64,000 bases of DNA from Pseudomonadota bacterium. Its GTDB lineage: Bacteria > Desulfobacterota > Desulfovibrionia > Desulfovibrionales > Desulfovibrionaceae. Positions 9,237 to 17,924 of this stretch are shown here, piece by piece. Position 1 is the first letter of the stretch. Every line of letters begins with the position of its first letter. Under the pieces are notes generated by a model that ran no database searches, was not told the DNA's origin, and was given only the letters and a program-made list of their open reading frames with translations. A program made the position numbers and the translations under genes. Location: positions 193,221 to 257,220 of the forward strand of contig JAEYDL010000020.1 in NCBI GenBank assembly GCA_023403845.1, read 5' to 3'.

Positions 9237-9272
9237 AAAGAAGGCCTGTCGCTGACGCGGCGGGCCTTCTTT
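9237..9272. terminator. Bidirectional terminator between converging genes
   Basis: AAAGAAGGCC pairs with GGCCTTCTTT, with A-rich and T-rich flanks. It lies between the plus-strand hydrolase and the minus-strand sugar cassette and can end both. Confidence 0.75.
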
Positions 9273-9294
9273 CTGTTCTGGCGGAGAGCGGGCT

Positions 9295-9981
9295 TCAGGC
9301 GAACAGCCGGACTATGTTCTCCGGAGTGATGTCCGGCGTAATGTCCAGCAGGGAGAGGTTGATGAAATCTTCCGCTGTGTCCATGTCCAGTTTGAGTTCC
9401 GGATGATGAAGTTCGGGGTTCGGCGGATCGAAGGTGCGGATGACGAACCGTTGCGGGTTTTCCACGATATGGTTCATGCAGTGTTCGCGATGCGCGGGGA
9501 GCGTCGCTTCGGCGTTCATCCGCGCGAAGAGTTCGAAAGACGTGATCTCCGCGCCGAGTCCGTCGGGGTACAGGTTGTTTCTGGGGATATGATTGTAGGC
9601 GTAGTCGCAATTGCCTGCGGCGGATTCGCGCTGGTAAAAGCGGATCAGATTGTCGATTTCTCCTCCCCAGATCAGTGGATTGTCCGCGCAGACGCGCACT
9701 ACGGCTTCCGCGCCATGAGCCCTGGCCGCATCATGCATGCGGGTCAGCACGTCCTGTTCCGGGCCGCGCCATATGGAGATGCCTCTGGCCTGCAGATGGC
9801 GGGCCAGCACCTCGTCCCGTCGGGTGTCCGGCAGCGCGACCACGATGTCGTCGGCCAGTTCCGAACGGGCGCAGCGGTCCACGACCCAGTCGATGACGGG
9901 CAGACCGTGCAGCGTGAGCAGCGTCTTGCAGGGAAGGCGGCTGGAGCCGAGACGGGCCTGAATGACGATGACGGTTTTCAT
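9295..9981 (-). CDS. SpsF/KdsB-type cytidylyltransferase
   Basis: 228 aa from ATG 9981. An in-frame GTG nine bases upstream is less likely because AAGAGG fits the ATG. The N-terminal motif VIVIQARLGSSRLPCKTLL is the nucleotide-binding loop of the SpsF/NeuA/KdsB family (RxxSxRLPxK), followed by DVLTRMHDAARAHGAEAVVRVCADNPL with the conserved Asp. Such enzymes activate acidic sugars as CMP-sugars. It is the last gene of a four-gene minus-strand cassette for a modified sugar; the fused gene upstream carries a second cytidylyltransferase domain. KdsB-like activation of an amino-Kdo is one possibility. Confidence 0.8.
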   Translation of the reverse strand: MKTVIVIQARLGSSRLPCKTLLTLHGLPVIDWVVDRCARSELADDIVVALPDTRRDEVLARHLQARGISIWRGPEQDVLTRMHDAARAHGAEAVVRVCADNPLIWGGEIDNLIRFYQRESAAGNCDYAYNHIPRNNLYPDGLGAEITSFELFARMNAEATLPAHREHCMNHIVENPQRFVIRTFDPPNPELHHPELKLDMDTAEDFINLSLLDITPDITPENIVRLFA

Positions 9982-9993
9982 GGAAGGCACCTC

Positions 9994-11619
9994 TTACTTT
10001 TCAAGCAACTTCAAAATCTTGTCCACGATCTGCGCCTTGTTGCGTTCAAAGTGGATACGGCACTGGCGCTGGTGCAGATGCCGCCTGTGTTCCGGTTCGG
10101 CCACAAGCTGGCTGAAGACCCTGCCCAGCCGGGCGGCATTAAACTCGCGCATGATGCCGAGATAGACGAACCCGTTGCGCGCGCGGGCGAAAGTATGCCG
10201 GGCCTCGCGTTCGTGCTGGGCGAGCACGATGGCGGGAATGCGCATGTGCGCCAGTTCGTAGACCGTGCGTCCGGCTGAACAGATCGCCAGATCGACCCCC
10301 TCCATCATGCGGGACATGATGTTGGTGGCGTATTCGAAGCGGATGAACGGGTTGTCCAGTTTTTTGATGTGGCTGGCCAGCCGTTCCCGATGAGCGTAGC
10401 CCGGGCCGGTGACGACGCGGATGGCGATGCCGCGTTCGCGGCAGACAGGTTCCACCACGTCGAGGGTCTTGCGGGTGTAGTCCGGCATGTCCGTGCCGCC
10501 GAAGGTGACGAGAACGCACCCGGGATCGGCCCGGAAGGTATTCTGGGTAGCCTGCAGAAATTCGTCGCGCAGGCAGAAATATCTGTGTCCGTAAAGCACA
10601 TGACTGCGCGGAGCATCCGCATCCTGCGGACCGCCGTTCTCGTACAGGGCGTTGATGACAAGATTGGCCAGATTCGAGCCGGGGCCTTCGTCCTCGAAGT
10701 TGACCACGGGAATGTTCGCGTCCGTAAGATGCTTCATGTATTCGGCGGATGTGTCCAGCATGTCGTTGACGACCAGATCCGGCTTGAGGGCCAGAACATC
10801 CTGCCAGAGTTCATTCTGCTGGATGCAGGTTCTGTAGTCGCGGGCCGCGATGCTGGAGGCGGCCAGCTCGCTTTCTCTGGTGCAGATGAAGGTGATCCGG
10901 TGATGGGAAATTTCATGGGCCAGCATCAGGGAACGGAACACATGCCCCATGCCGATGGCCGGATAGCCGGCGACCACGAAGACTACATGCCGCCGGGCGA
11001 GCAGACGTTCGCACAGCCACCAGTCCTGATAGCCGTTGATCTCCATGGCCCGGTCATTGAGAAAATAGGGGATGGTACGGCGGATCTGACCTGTTTCCAG
11101 CGCCCTGGCCCGGAGAATGATCAGCGCCTTGCTTTCCACGACCAGTTCGGACTCGTCCTCCGAAAGCAGGCTTTCAAGGCGTCCCTGCCGAACTTCCCAG
11201 ATTCTGTGGCGTACGTTTTTTACCGTGACCAGACAGTCGGCCTCGTCTTCAAGAAATCTGTGGTAGGCGTCGTCGATGTCCACCCAGGTCAGGAGAGGGC
11301 AGCTGGCCCGATAGATGATGATGTTTTCGTAGTCCGAGCCGAGATCCCGCAGAATGGACTGCATTTCGGCGATGATGTCCAGAGAGGTGAAGCGCAGCCC
11401 GGCGTTGTAGTGGAAGCGGACGCCGTTGCGTTCGCAGATCAGGCTGATTTCCTGACTGTCCGTGACTACGATGACGTCCTGCGCCGGAACCACGCCCCGG
11501 GCCACGTCGATGGCCCGCTGGATAAGCGTCGTGCCCGCCAGCTTCTTGACCAGCTGGTCCGGGATGACCGCGTTTTTCTTGATCGCCGGAATGACGATGC
11601 AGCGTCGCGTTTCTGTCAT
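9994..11619 (-). CDS. Cytidylyltransferase fused to PseG/SpsG-like nucleotide-sugar hydrolase
   Basis: 541 aa, two domains. Residues about 1-225 are a CMP-sugar-synthetase-like fold (VIPAIKKNAVIPDQLVKKLAG, then RASCPLLTWVDIDDAY). Residues about 230-541 are a GT-B-like hydrolase of the PseG/SpsG group: GYPAIGMGHVFRSLMLA near its start and FGGTDMPDYTRKTL plus CSAGRTVYELAHMRIPAIVLAQ later. In pseudaminic-acid synthesis PseG removes UDP from an amino sugar. No NeuB-type synthase is present here, so the pathway is not the standard one. The first loop has Lys where family members usually have Arg/Ser, so activity of this half is uncertain. RBS is weak. Confidence 0.8.
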   Translation of the reverse strand: MTETRRCIVIPAIKKNAVIPDQLVKKLAGTTLIQRAIDVARGVVPAQDVIVVTDSQEISLICERNGVRFHYNAGLRFTSLDIIAEMQSILRDLGSDYENIIIYRASCPLLTWVDIDDAYHRFLEDEADCLVTVKNVRHRIWEVRQGRLESLLSEDESELVVESKALIILRARALETGQIRRTIPYFLNDRAMEINGYQDWWLCERLLARRHVVFVVAGYPAIGMGHVFRSLMLAHEISHHRITFICTRESELAASSIAARDYRTCIQQNELWQDVLALKPDLVVNDMLDTSAEYMKHLTDANIPVVNFEDEGPGSNLANLVINALYENGGPQDADAPRSHVLYGHRYFCLRDEFLQATQNTFRADPGCVLVTFGGTDMPDYTRKTLDVVEPVCRERGIAIRVVTGPGYAHRERLASHIKKLDNPFIRFEYATNIMSRMMEGVDLAICSAGRTVYELAHMRIPAIVLAQHEREARHTFARARNGFVYLGIMREFNAARLGRVFSQLVAEPEHRRHLHQRQCRIHFERNKAQIVDKILKLLEK

Positions 11620-11720
11620 GAAGAAAATGCCTCCGGCGGTTGCCGCCTGGAAGTTCTCCGGTCCCTCCGAGAGAGCGCCGCGGGGCCGAGTTCGGTCTGT
11701 CGGCGCGGGCGGGCCTGAGG

Positions 11721-11747
11721 AAAAAGGCGGGAAGTCTCCTTCCCGCC
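11721..11747 (-). terminator. Rho-independent terminator inside the sugar cassette
   Basis: Read on the minus strand: a 9-bp stem GGCGGGAAG/CTTCCCGCC with a four-base loop, followed by five T residues. It stands right after the aminotransferase stop and before the fused transferase-hydrolase gene, so it should lower or separate expression of the last two genes. Confidence 0.8.
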
Positions 11748-11753
11748 GGTTTG

Positions 11754-12929
11754 CTATCGCAGGCTCTGCAGCACTTCGCGTGTGGATGCGAGCATGTATT
11801 CGAAATCTTCCTCGCTCAGCCAGTGCTGGAACGGGAAGGAAACCTGCGCGTCATAGAAGGCGTCGGCATTGGGACAATCGGCGGTGCCAAGCCCTATTTT
11901 TTTGTAGAAATCGTATCGGTCGAGAGGAATGTACTGCACCACGCACTTGATGCCCTTGTCCTCGTACATCGCGCGCATGAATTCGTCGCGCTTGCCGTTT
12001 TTCAGGCACCCGACCAGCAGATGATAGTTGTGTCTGGGAGAGTCCTCGCGCAGCATCTCCAGTTCGGGGAAGTCCTTCAGGCCGTCGATGAAGCGCATGG
12101 CGCGGGCGCGTTTTTCGGCGTTGATGGTGTCGATGCGTTCAAGCAGCTTGGTTCCCAGAGCGCACTCCACTTCACCGAGGCTGTAGTTGTTGGGCCACAG
12201 CGGCGTGCCGTCCAGTTCGGGAAGATCCACGTTGCCCATGGCCGGCGTCCAGTAGTTGGGACGGGGTTCCGGGTAGGGGCAATGGCCGTTGTGCCGGAGC
12301 ATGGGGACCAGCGCGGCGAGTTTCGGGTCCTTGACCACGAGCATGCCGCCTTCGCCCAGCGTGGTGAGGTTCTTGTGGGAATGGAAGGAAAAGACCCCCA
12401 TGTCGCCCCAGGCTCCGGACTTCACTCCGTCCACTTCGGCGCCGATGGATTGGGCTGCGTCCTCAATGACGATGATGTCGTGTTTCTTGGCCAGCGCCAT
12501 GATCGCGGGCATGTCGGCCACATAGCCGTAGAGATGCACGGCCACGATGGCTTTCGTCTTCGGCGTGATGCGGGCCGCTATGGTTTCGGCATTGACCACG
12601 TGGGTGACGGGATCGACGTCGGCCCAGACGATTTTTGCGCCCTTTTTGACGTAGGGGTAGGCTGAGGCCGTAAAGGTGTGGGAGGGAATGATCACCTCGT
12701 CACCGGGCTGGAAATTGCACAGCTGGGCGGACAGCTCCAGCGCGGATACACCGTTCATCACGGCGAAGCAGTGCTCGGCTCCGATATAGTTTCCGAAGGC
12801 TTCCTGAAAGGCCAGCATGTGCCTCGCCTGCGTCAGCGGCTCCGCGTTGCGCATGGCGTCCACGACCACCGCGATTTCTTCTTCGGTGTATTTGATCGCT
12901 CGACCGCTGAAATTCACTCTGATGTTCAT
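11754..12929 (-). CDS. DegT/DnrJ/EryC1-family PLP sugar aminotransferase
   Basis: 391 aa from ATG 12929, with GAGG 7 bases upstream. The PLP lysine is K186 in SFHSHKNLTTLGEGG, and the cofactor-contacting Asp-Ala-Ala-Gln (157-160, VIEDAAQS) is intact. These enzymes aminate keto-sugars with glutamate as donor. The upstream partner is a KdnB-like alcohol dehydrogenase. In Shewanella, KdnB oxidises Kdo at C8 and the DegT-family KdnA aminates it to 8-amino-Kdo. The pairing here suggests the same oxidise-then-aminate logic, but the exact sugar is inference. A PseC-like role is the alternative. Confidence 0.85.
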   Translation of the reverse strand: MNIRVNFSGRAIKYTEEEIAVVVDAMRNAEPLTQARHMLAFQEAFGNYIGAEHCFAVMNGVSALELSAQLCNFQPGDEVIIPSHTFTASAYPYVKKGAKIVWADVDPVTHVVNAETIAARITPKTKAIVAVHLYGYVADMPAIMALAKKHDIIVIEDAAQSIGAEVDGVKSGAWGDMGVFSFHSHKNLTTLGEGGMLVVKDPKLAALVPMLRHNGHCPYPEPRPNYWTPAMGNVDLPELDGTPLWPNNYSLGEVECALGTKLLERIDTINAEKRARAMRFIDGLKDFPELEMLREDSPRHNYHLLVGCLKNGKRDEFMRAMYEDKGIKCVVQYIPLDRYDFYKKIGLGTADCPNADAFYDAQVSFPFQHWLSEEDFEYMLASTREVLQSLR

Positions 12930-13040
12930 ACGGTAACCTCGGTTGGGGAACGTTTTGCCCCGGTTTTCGGCAGGCGCCGGAGAGTTTGGGTTTCCGGGAA
13001 GATTGCGCTTCGGAAGGAGCGCGGCAGGTTCGGACGGAAA

Positions 13041-13086
13041 GGACCGGCCCGGCGGCAGAGTTGCCGCGCCGCGAGGGGGCCGGTCC
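13041..13086 (-). other. Long hairpin between dehydrogenase and aminotransferase genes
   Basis: GGACCGGCCC pairs with GGGCCGGTCC around a GC-rich 26-base loop that can itself fold. On the minus strand it is followed only by TTTCC, so it is a weak terminator or a transcript-stabilising structure in the 178-base gap. Confidence 0.5.
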
Positions 13087-13107
13087 ATGCACGGAAACGC
13101 TCCGTGT

Positions 13108-14184
13108 CTAGATGCTCTTGTACCGTTCGATGAGGTTTTCTTTGGTCAGGATGCTTCTGAACTCCGGACCCAGCGCGTTGGTAAGAGGCTTTTCATGCAC
13201 GATGCAGCCCTGATAGAGACCGTCGTACTGCTCGTCGGTCAGGTCGCGGCAGATGCCGGTGGGCAGATGGACCTTCTGCCGTTCGACCATCTCCATGAAC
13301 ATGGCGTGTTCCCTGGGGTAGATGTCGCCGAGAACCTTGAGGGCGAGGCAGTTGCCGAGGCCGTGCGGGGTATGGAACACCACGCCGAGACCCGCGGAGA
13401 ACGGATGGATGACGCCCACGTTGCCTGCGGCCATGCCGCCGATGTACGAGGCGATCATCATCTTCTCCCGGTTGGGTTCGCTCATCATGTCGTCGGAAAG
13501 GAAAATCTCCTGACACAGCTGCACGGCGCGCACGGAAAAGGCGTCGATGATGGCGTTGCGGTAGCTGCCCTGCAGGGTTTCGACGCAGTGCATGAACGTG
13601 TCGATGCCGGTGTAGAAATACTGGTCCCGGGGCACGGAGGCGGTCAGATCCGGATCAAGCAGGAGCTGATCGAACACCGTGTAATCGCTGTTCATGCCCA
13701 GTTTGAGTTTCTTGGGAATATTGGTAAGTACGCAGGTGCGGGAACATTCCGAACCTGTTCCGGACAGAGTGGGAATGCCGATCTTGTACACGGCGGGATT
13801 CTTGACCAGTTCCCAGCCCTGATAGTCTTCGGCCCTGCCGGGATTGGTGAGCAGGTTGGCCACGGCCTTGGCCGTATCCAGCGTCGCTCCTCCGCCGATG
13901 CCCACGACGCAGCAGGGCAGGCGATCGTCTGCGGCGACCACGGAAGCCTTCAGCTCGTCCATATAGTTGACTTCGGGTTCGGAGCTGGTGTCCACGAAAA
14001 TGAGCTGGTCTCCCTTTTCCATGGGCAGGCGTTGCGTCAGCTCATGATTCCGGAAAAAATGGTCCACGAAAAAGACTACGGGACCGTCGACGGCTTCCCG
14101 GCGCGGCTTGAGCAAATCCGGAAGCTGGGCAAACGAGCCTTGTCCGAAGATGTAATAGGGAACATTCTTTGTATTGCGATACAT
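13108..14184 (-). CDS. Iron-containing alcohol dehydrogenase, KdnB-like (Kdo 8-oxidase type)
   Basis: 358 aa from ATG 14184 with GAGG upstream. Group III alcohol dehydrogenase: NAD-binding GGGATLD at 97-103, IPTLSGTGSE at 138-146, and metal ligands expected in GIDTFMHCVE and in HPFSAGLGVVFHTPHGLGN. Several stretches (YIFGQGSFAQL near the start, NSDYTVFDQ, QYFYTGID, HCVE) match my memory of Shewanella KdnB, which oxidises the C8 hydroxyl of Kdo before amination. Length also agrees. First gene of the cassette. No database comparison could be run, so the KdnB assignment is a well-founded guess; the general family is certain. Confidence 0.8.
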   Translation of the reverse strand: MYRNTKNVPYYIFGQGSFAQLPDLLKPRREAVDGPVVFFVDHFFRNHELTQRLPMEKGDQLIFVDTSSEPEVNYMDELKASVVAADDRLPCCVVGIGGGATLDTAKAVANLLTNPGRAEDYQGWELVKNPAVYKIGIPTLSGTGSECSRTCVLTNIPKKLKLGMNSDYTVFDQLLLDPDLTASVPRDQYFYTGIDTFMHCVETLQGSYRNAIIDAFSVRAVQLCQEIFLSDDMMSEPNREKMMIASYIGGMAAGNVGVIHPFSAGLGVVFHTPHGLGNCLALKVLGDIYPREHAMFMEMVERQKVHLPTGICRDLTDEQYDGLYQGCIVHEKPLTNALGPEFRSILTKENLIERYKSI

Positions 14185-14338
14185 GATTTTAACCTCGTTG
14201 TAACGGTAAAGCGGGCGGAAATGCCCGATATTGGCGTTCATTGTATGTTGAATCGGTTCGGGCCGCAAGGAGCGGTCCGGGGCGTCCGACGGAAATTCCG
14301 GGCTGCGGCGCGGCGACGCAGGGAAAATGGAGGGAAGC

Positions 14339-15355
14339 ATGGCGTTTCAGGGAATGCCGGCTGTTTTGGGCGGCGGGAGCTGGGGAACGGCTCTGGCACA
14401 TCTGCTGGCCCATGCCGGGCGGGAGACCGCGCTTCTGGTGCGCGACCCCGCTCAGGCCGAATATATGAATCTGCGGCACGAAAATGGTCGCTATCTTCCG
14501 GGTGAGTGTCTGCACCCCGGGGTGCGCGCCGTGGTCGCCGGCAGCGAAGAGGCGGCTTCCGTTCTGGCTTCCGCTCCCCTGCTGGTTCTTTCCGTACCCT
14601 GTCAGGCTCTGCGCGGCGCGTTGCGTTCCCTGCGCGGCGGGTTGCGCCCGGACTGCGTTCTGGTGAATACGGCCAAGGGCATCGAAGTGTCCGAACTGGT
14701 CACGGTCGAACGGATGGTGCGGGAGGAGCTGCCGGAATATCTATCGCGTTACGCCATCTTGTCCGGGCCGTCCTTTGCGCTGGAGGTGGTGCGCTGCAAG
14801 CCGACCGCCGTGGTGCTCGGCTGCCGTGACGAAGCTCTGGGTGCGGCGTTGCGCGATGTTTTTTCCGCACCATGGTTTCGATCCTACTCCAGCACTGATG
14901 TTACCGGCGTGGAACTGGGCGGCGCGGTCAAGAACATCATCGCCATCGCTGCAGGACTCAGCGACGGACTCGGTTTCGGGCTGAATGCCCGGGCTGCGCT
15001 GGTCACGCGCGGACTGGCTGAAACGAGTCGTCTCGGGGTCGCGCTGGGTGCCCGTTCCGCCACGTTCATGGGCCTGTCCGGACTGGGAGACCTGCTGCTG
15101 ACCTGTTCCGGAGACCTGTCGCGCAACCGGCAGGTGGGGTTGCGTCTGGGGCGGGGCGAAACGCTGGACGGGATTGCCGGTTCTCTGCACATGGTGGCCG
15201 AGGGCGTGAAGACCACGGATGCCGTATACCGTCTGGCGCGTGCCCATGCCGTGGACATGCCCGTGACGTTCGGGATGTACGACGTGCTGTACCGGGGAGT
15301 GCCTCCGCGGGAGGCAGTTCAGACTCTCATGAGCCGGGCTCTGCGCGAGGAATAG
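14339..15355 (+). CDS. gpsA: NAD(P)-dependent glycerol-3-phosphate dehydrogenase
   Basis: 338 aa. Reduces dihydroxyacetone phosphate to sn-glycerol 3-phosphate for phospholipid synthesis, in the cytoplasm. The Rossmann motif GGGSWGTALAHLLA stands at the N-terminus, followed by NTAKGIE, SGPSFALEV and the catalytic-lysine region GGAVKNIIAIAAGLSDGL, and later GLSGLGDLLLTC. Start ATG 14339 is chosen because GGAGGG lies just before it; the in-frame ATG at 14327 would include that box. Divergent from the sugar cassette, with about 150 bases for both promoters. Confidence 0.95.
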   Translation: MAFQGMPAVLGGGSWGTALAHLLAHAGRETALLVRDPAQAEYMNLRHENGRYLPGECLHPGVRAVVAGSEEAASVLASAPLLVLSVPCQALRGALRSLRGGLRPDCVLVNTAKGIEVSELVTVERMVREELPEYLSRYAILSGPSFALEVVRCKPTAVVLGCRDEALGAALRDVFSAPWFRSYSSTDVTGVELGGAVKNIIAIAAGLSDGLGFGLNARAALVTRGLAETSRLGVALGARSATFMGLSGLGDLLLTCSGDLSRNRQVGLRLGRGETLDGIAGSLHMVAEGVKTTDAVYRLARAHAVDMPVTFGMYDVLYRGVPPREAVQTLMSRALREE

Positions 15356-15851
15356 CCCACATTCCGGGAGGAGGTCGCGTCTCCGGATGTGCCCCCGGAT
15401 GCGTCCGGGAGTCCGTGCAGGCCGTAATGCGGACCGGACGTCTGCTTCCCGGAGAAAGATGCGTCTGGAAAATCCGCATGATCGCATATTCTAATAGCGC
15501 AGTTTTCTTCGAAAATGCGGACCCGCAGGCGGTCGTGTCCCGTTCCGGTCTTCTGGGGGAGGTTCTTGCAGGAGAAAACGGCGACAGCTTATTGACTTTT
15601 CATCCTTTTTAGGTCATGTAAAACAGAATTTCCCCGCAGAGAAGCGGGGTGCGGATGAGAGGGCGGTTCCCTGTCATTCCGGGTGGAGCGGGACAGTTGC
15701 GGCACAGGTCGTGGAGCCCGCCGGAGCGGATGGCCTCAACGGGTCCGTTTTTCCGCGGTCGTTGGGCCGTGTCTTTCCCCGGAGCTGGCAAGGGCCGATC
15801 TTTTTTTGGGGGATCGGAACCCTGGCTTTCAACCCTGAGAGGTCAAGATAC
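15356..15851 (+). other. 496-base gap and probable leader of speA
   Basis: No coding sequence I can support. TTGACT at 15592-15597 is a reasonable -35 box but the matching -10 (around ATGTAA, 18 bases on) is poor. A small CCCCGC/GCGGGG hairpin lies near 15631-15648. An imperfect CACATTCCGG/CCGGATGTG hairpin follows the gpsA stop. The leader before speA would be about 230 bases, long enough for regulation, but I recognise no riboswitch class. Confidence 0.4.
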
Positions 15852-17774
15852 GTGGCGACAAAGCGCACTCTCCAGCAATGGAGTGTGGAGGATTCCACCG
15901 AGCTGTACGGTATTCGGAACTGGGGAGCCGGCTATTTCGGCGTTTCGTCCAAGGGCGAGGTGGAGATTTATCCTTCGGGGAAAAAAACGGACATCGCGGT
16001 CAGCGTGCCGGAGGTCATCCGGGGAATGCGCGAGCGCGGTTACGATATGCCCGTTCTGTTGCGCATTGAAAACATTCTGGATTCGCAGATTTCCCTGCTG
16101 CATGAATCGTTTCGCAAGGCCATCGCCTCGCTCGGCTACAGGGGCGAGTACCGTGGCGTTTTCCCGATCAAGGTCAATCAGCAGCAACATACGGTCGAAA
16201 AGATCGCCCAGTTCGGGGAACGGTATCATCACGGGCTTGAAGTAGGGTCAAAGGCCGAACTCATTTCCGCCATTTCCCAGCTGAAGGACGAGGAGGCCTG
16301 CCTCATCTGCAACGGCTACAAGGACGAGGAATTCATCGACCTGGGGCTTTCCGCCGTGCGCATGGGGTTCAAGTGCTTTTTCGTTCTTGAAATGCCCGGA
16401 GAGCTGGAACTGATCCTTGAGCGCGGCGAAGCGCTCGGCGTCCGCCCTCTGCTCGGCGTCCGGGTCAAGCTGATCACCAAGGGCAGCGGGCACTGGGCCG
16501 GTTCCGGAGGCGAGCGTTCGGCCTTCGGCCTGACGACTGCCCAGATCATGGACATCGTGGACCTGCTCAAGAGTCGGGACATGCTCGACTGCCTGCGTCT
16601 GCTGCATTACCATCTGGGATCCCAGATCCCGAACATCCGGGACATCCGTACCGCCGTCATGGAGAGCACGCGCATCTATGCCGGTCTTGCCCAGGAAGGG
16701 GCGAGGATGGGGTATCTTGATCTGGGCGGCGGGCTGGCCGTGGATTATGACGGCTCGCATACCAATTATGTCAGCAGCCGGAATTACTCCATCGACGAGT
16801 ACTGTACCGACGTGATCGAGGCGGTCATGGCCATTCTCGACCAGCAGCAGATCCCGCATCCGCACATCGTGACCGAATCGGGACGGGCTACGGTCGCCTA
16901 TTATTCCATTTTGCTGTTCAATGTGCTTGACGTCAGCATCGCGGAGATCGGAGAGGGCATTCCGGATACGCTGCCGGAAGATACGCCCGAATCGGTGCGC
17001 AACCTGCAGGAAGTATTGAATGGCCTGAGCGTGCGCAACCTGCAGGAATGCTACAACGACGCCATCTACTACCGCGACGAGATGCGTCAGATGTTCATCA
17101 CCGGGCGCGCGACGCTGCGGCAGCGCACGCTGGCCGACAAGTTCTTCTGGGCCATCATGAAGCGCATCGCTCAGGAAAAGGACAAGCTGAAGCACACGCC
17201 CAAGGAACTGGCGGACATCGACAGTTCCCTCGCGGATATCTATTACGGCAATTTCAGCGTGTTTCAGTCGTTGCCGGATGCCTGGGCCATCGATCAGCTT
17301 TTTCCGGTCATGCCCGTGCACAGACTGAACGAGTGTCCGTCCCGGCAGGCGGTGATCTCGGACATCACCTGCGACAGCGACGGACGTCTCGACAAGTTCA
17401 TCGACCCTCAGGGCATGCGCAATTCTCTTGATCTGCATCCGCTGATTGAGGGAGAGGAGTACTATCTGGGCGTCTTTCTGGTGGGAGCTTATCAGGAAAC
17501 CCTCGGGGACCTGCACAATCTGCTTGGGGATACCAACGTGGTGTCCATCCGCATCAGCGAGGACGGCTCCTACCAGTTCGTGCGCGAGATTCGGGGAGAT
17601 TCGGTGGCCGATATCCTCGACTATGTGGAATACGATCCGCGTCGTATTCTGGAGGATCTGCGGGAAGCCGCGGAACGCGCCGTGCGGGACAAGCGGATCA
17701 CGCCCTCGGAGCGCTACAAGATTCTCCAGACGTTCGAGGATGGCTTGCGCGGCTATACCTATTTCGAGCGGTAA
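15852..17774 (+). CDS. speA: Biosynthetic arginine decarboxylase
   Basis: 640 aa from GTG 15852, with GAGAGG about 9 bases upstream; this length fits SpeA. An upstream ATG at 15711 would add 47 residues unlike the family. Converts arginine to agmatine with PLP, the first step from arginine to putrescine. The PLP lysine is K107 in VFPIKVNQQ; the phosphate-binding LDLGGGLAVDYDGS and the TESGRATVAYY motif follow. It is next to a carboxy(nor)spermidine synthase, so together they suggest spermidine made through the carboxyspermidine route. No speB or nspC is in the window. Confidence 0.95.
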   Translation: MATKRTLQQWSVEDSTELYGIRNWGAGYFGVSSKGEVEIYPSGKKTDIAVSVPEVIRGMRERGYDMPVLLRIENILDSQISLLHESFRKAIASLGYRGEYRGVFPIKVNQQQHTVEKIAQFGERYHHGLEVGSKAELISAISQLKDEEACLICNGYKDEEFIDLGLSAVRMGFKCFFVLEMPGELELILERGEALGVRPLLGVRVKLITKGSGHWAGSGGERSAFGLTTAQIMDIVDLLKSRDMLDCLRLLHYHLGSQIPNIRDIRTAVMESTRIYAGLAQEGARMGYLDLGGGLAVDYDGSHTNYVSSRNYSIDEYCTDVIEAVMAILDQQQIPHPHIVTESGRATVAYYSILLFNVLDVSIAEIGEGIPDTLPEDTPESVRNLQEVLNGLSVRNLQECYNDAIYYRDEMRQMFITGRATLRQRTLADKFFWAIMKRIAQEKDKLKHTPKELADIDSSLADIYYGNFSVFQSLPDAWAIDQLFPVMPVHRLNECPSRQAVISDITCDSDGRLDKFIDPQGMRNSLDLHPLIEGEEYYLGVFLVGAYQETLGDLHNLLGDTNVVSIRISEDGSYQFVREIRGDSVADILDYVEYDPRRILEDLREAAERAVRDKRITPSERYKILQTFEDGLRGYTYFER

Positions 17775-17924
17775 GCCGTCTGACGGCCTTCCCGAACAGG
17801 CCGCGCTTCGGCGTGCGGTTTGTTCCATGCGGGCGGGAGATTCGGAAAACAGAGCATGCTGACGCCGGGGATGCCTCCGGCCCCTTGCTGGGGTGGGCGG
17901 CGATCCGGAGAAAAGGAGAAAACA

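Noticed and set aside
12943..14505. Long plus-strand open frame opposite the KdnB-like gene
   Set aside because: Shadow of a recognised gene; composition is His/Gly/Val-rich antisense sequence without domains.
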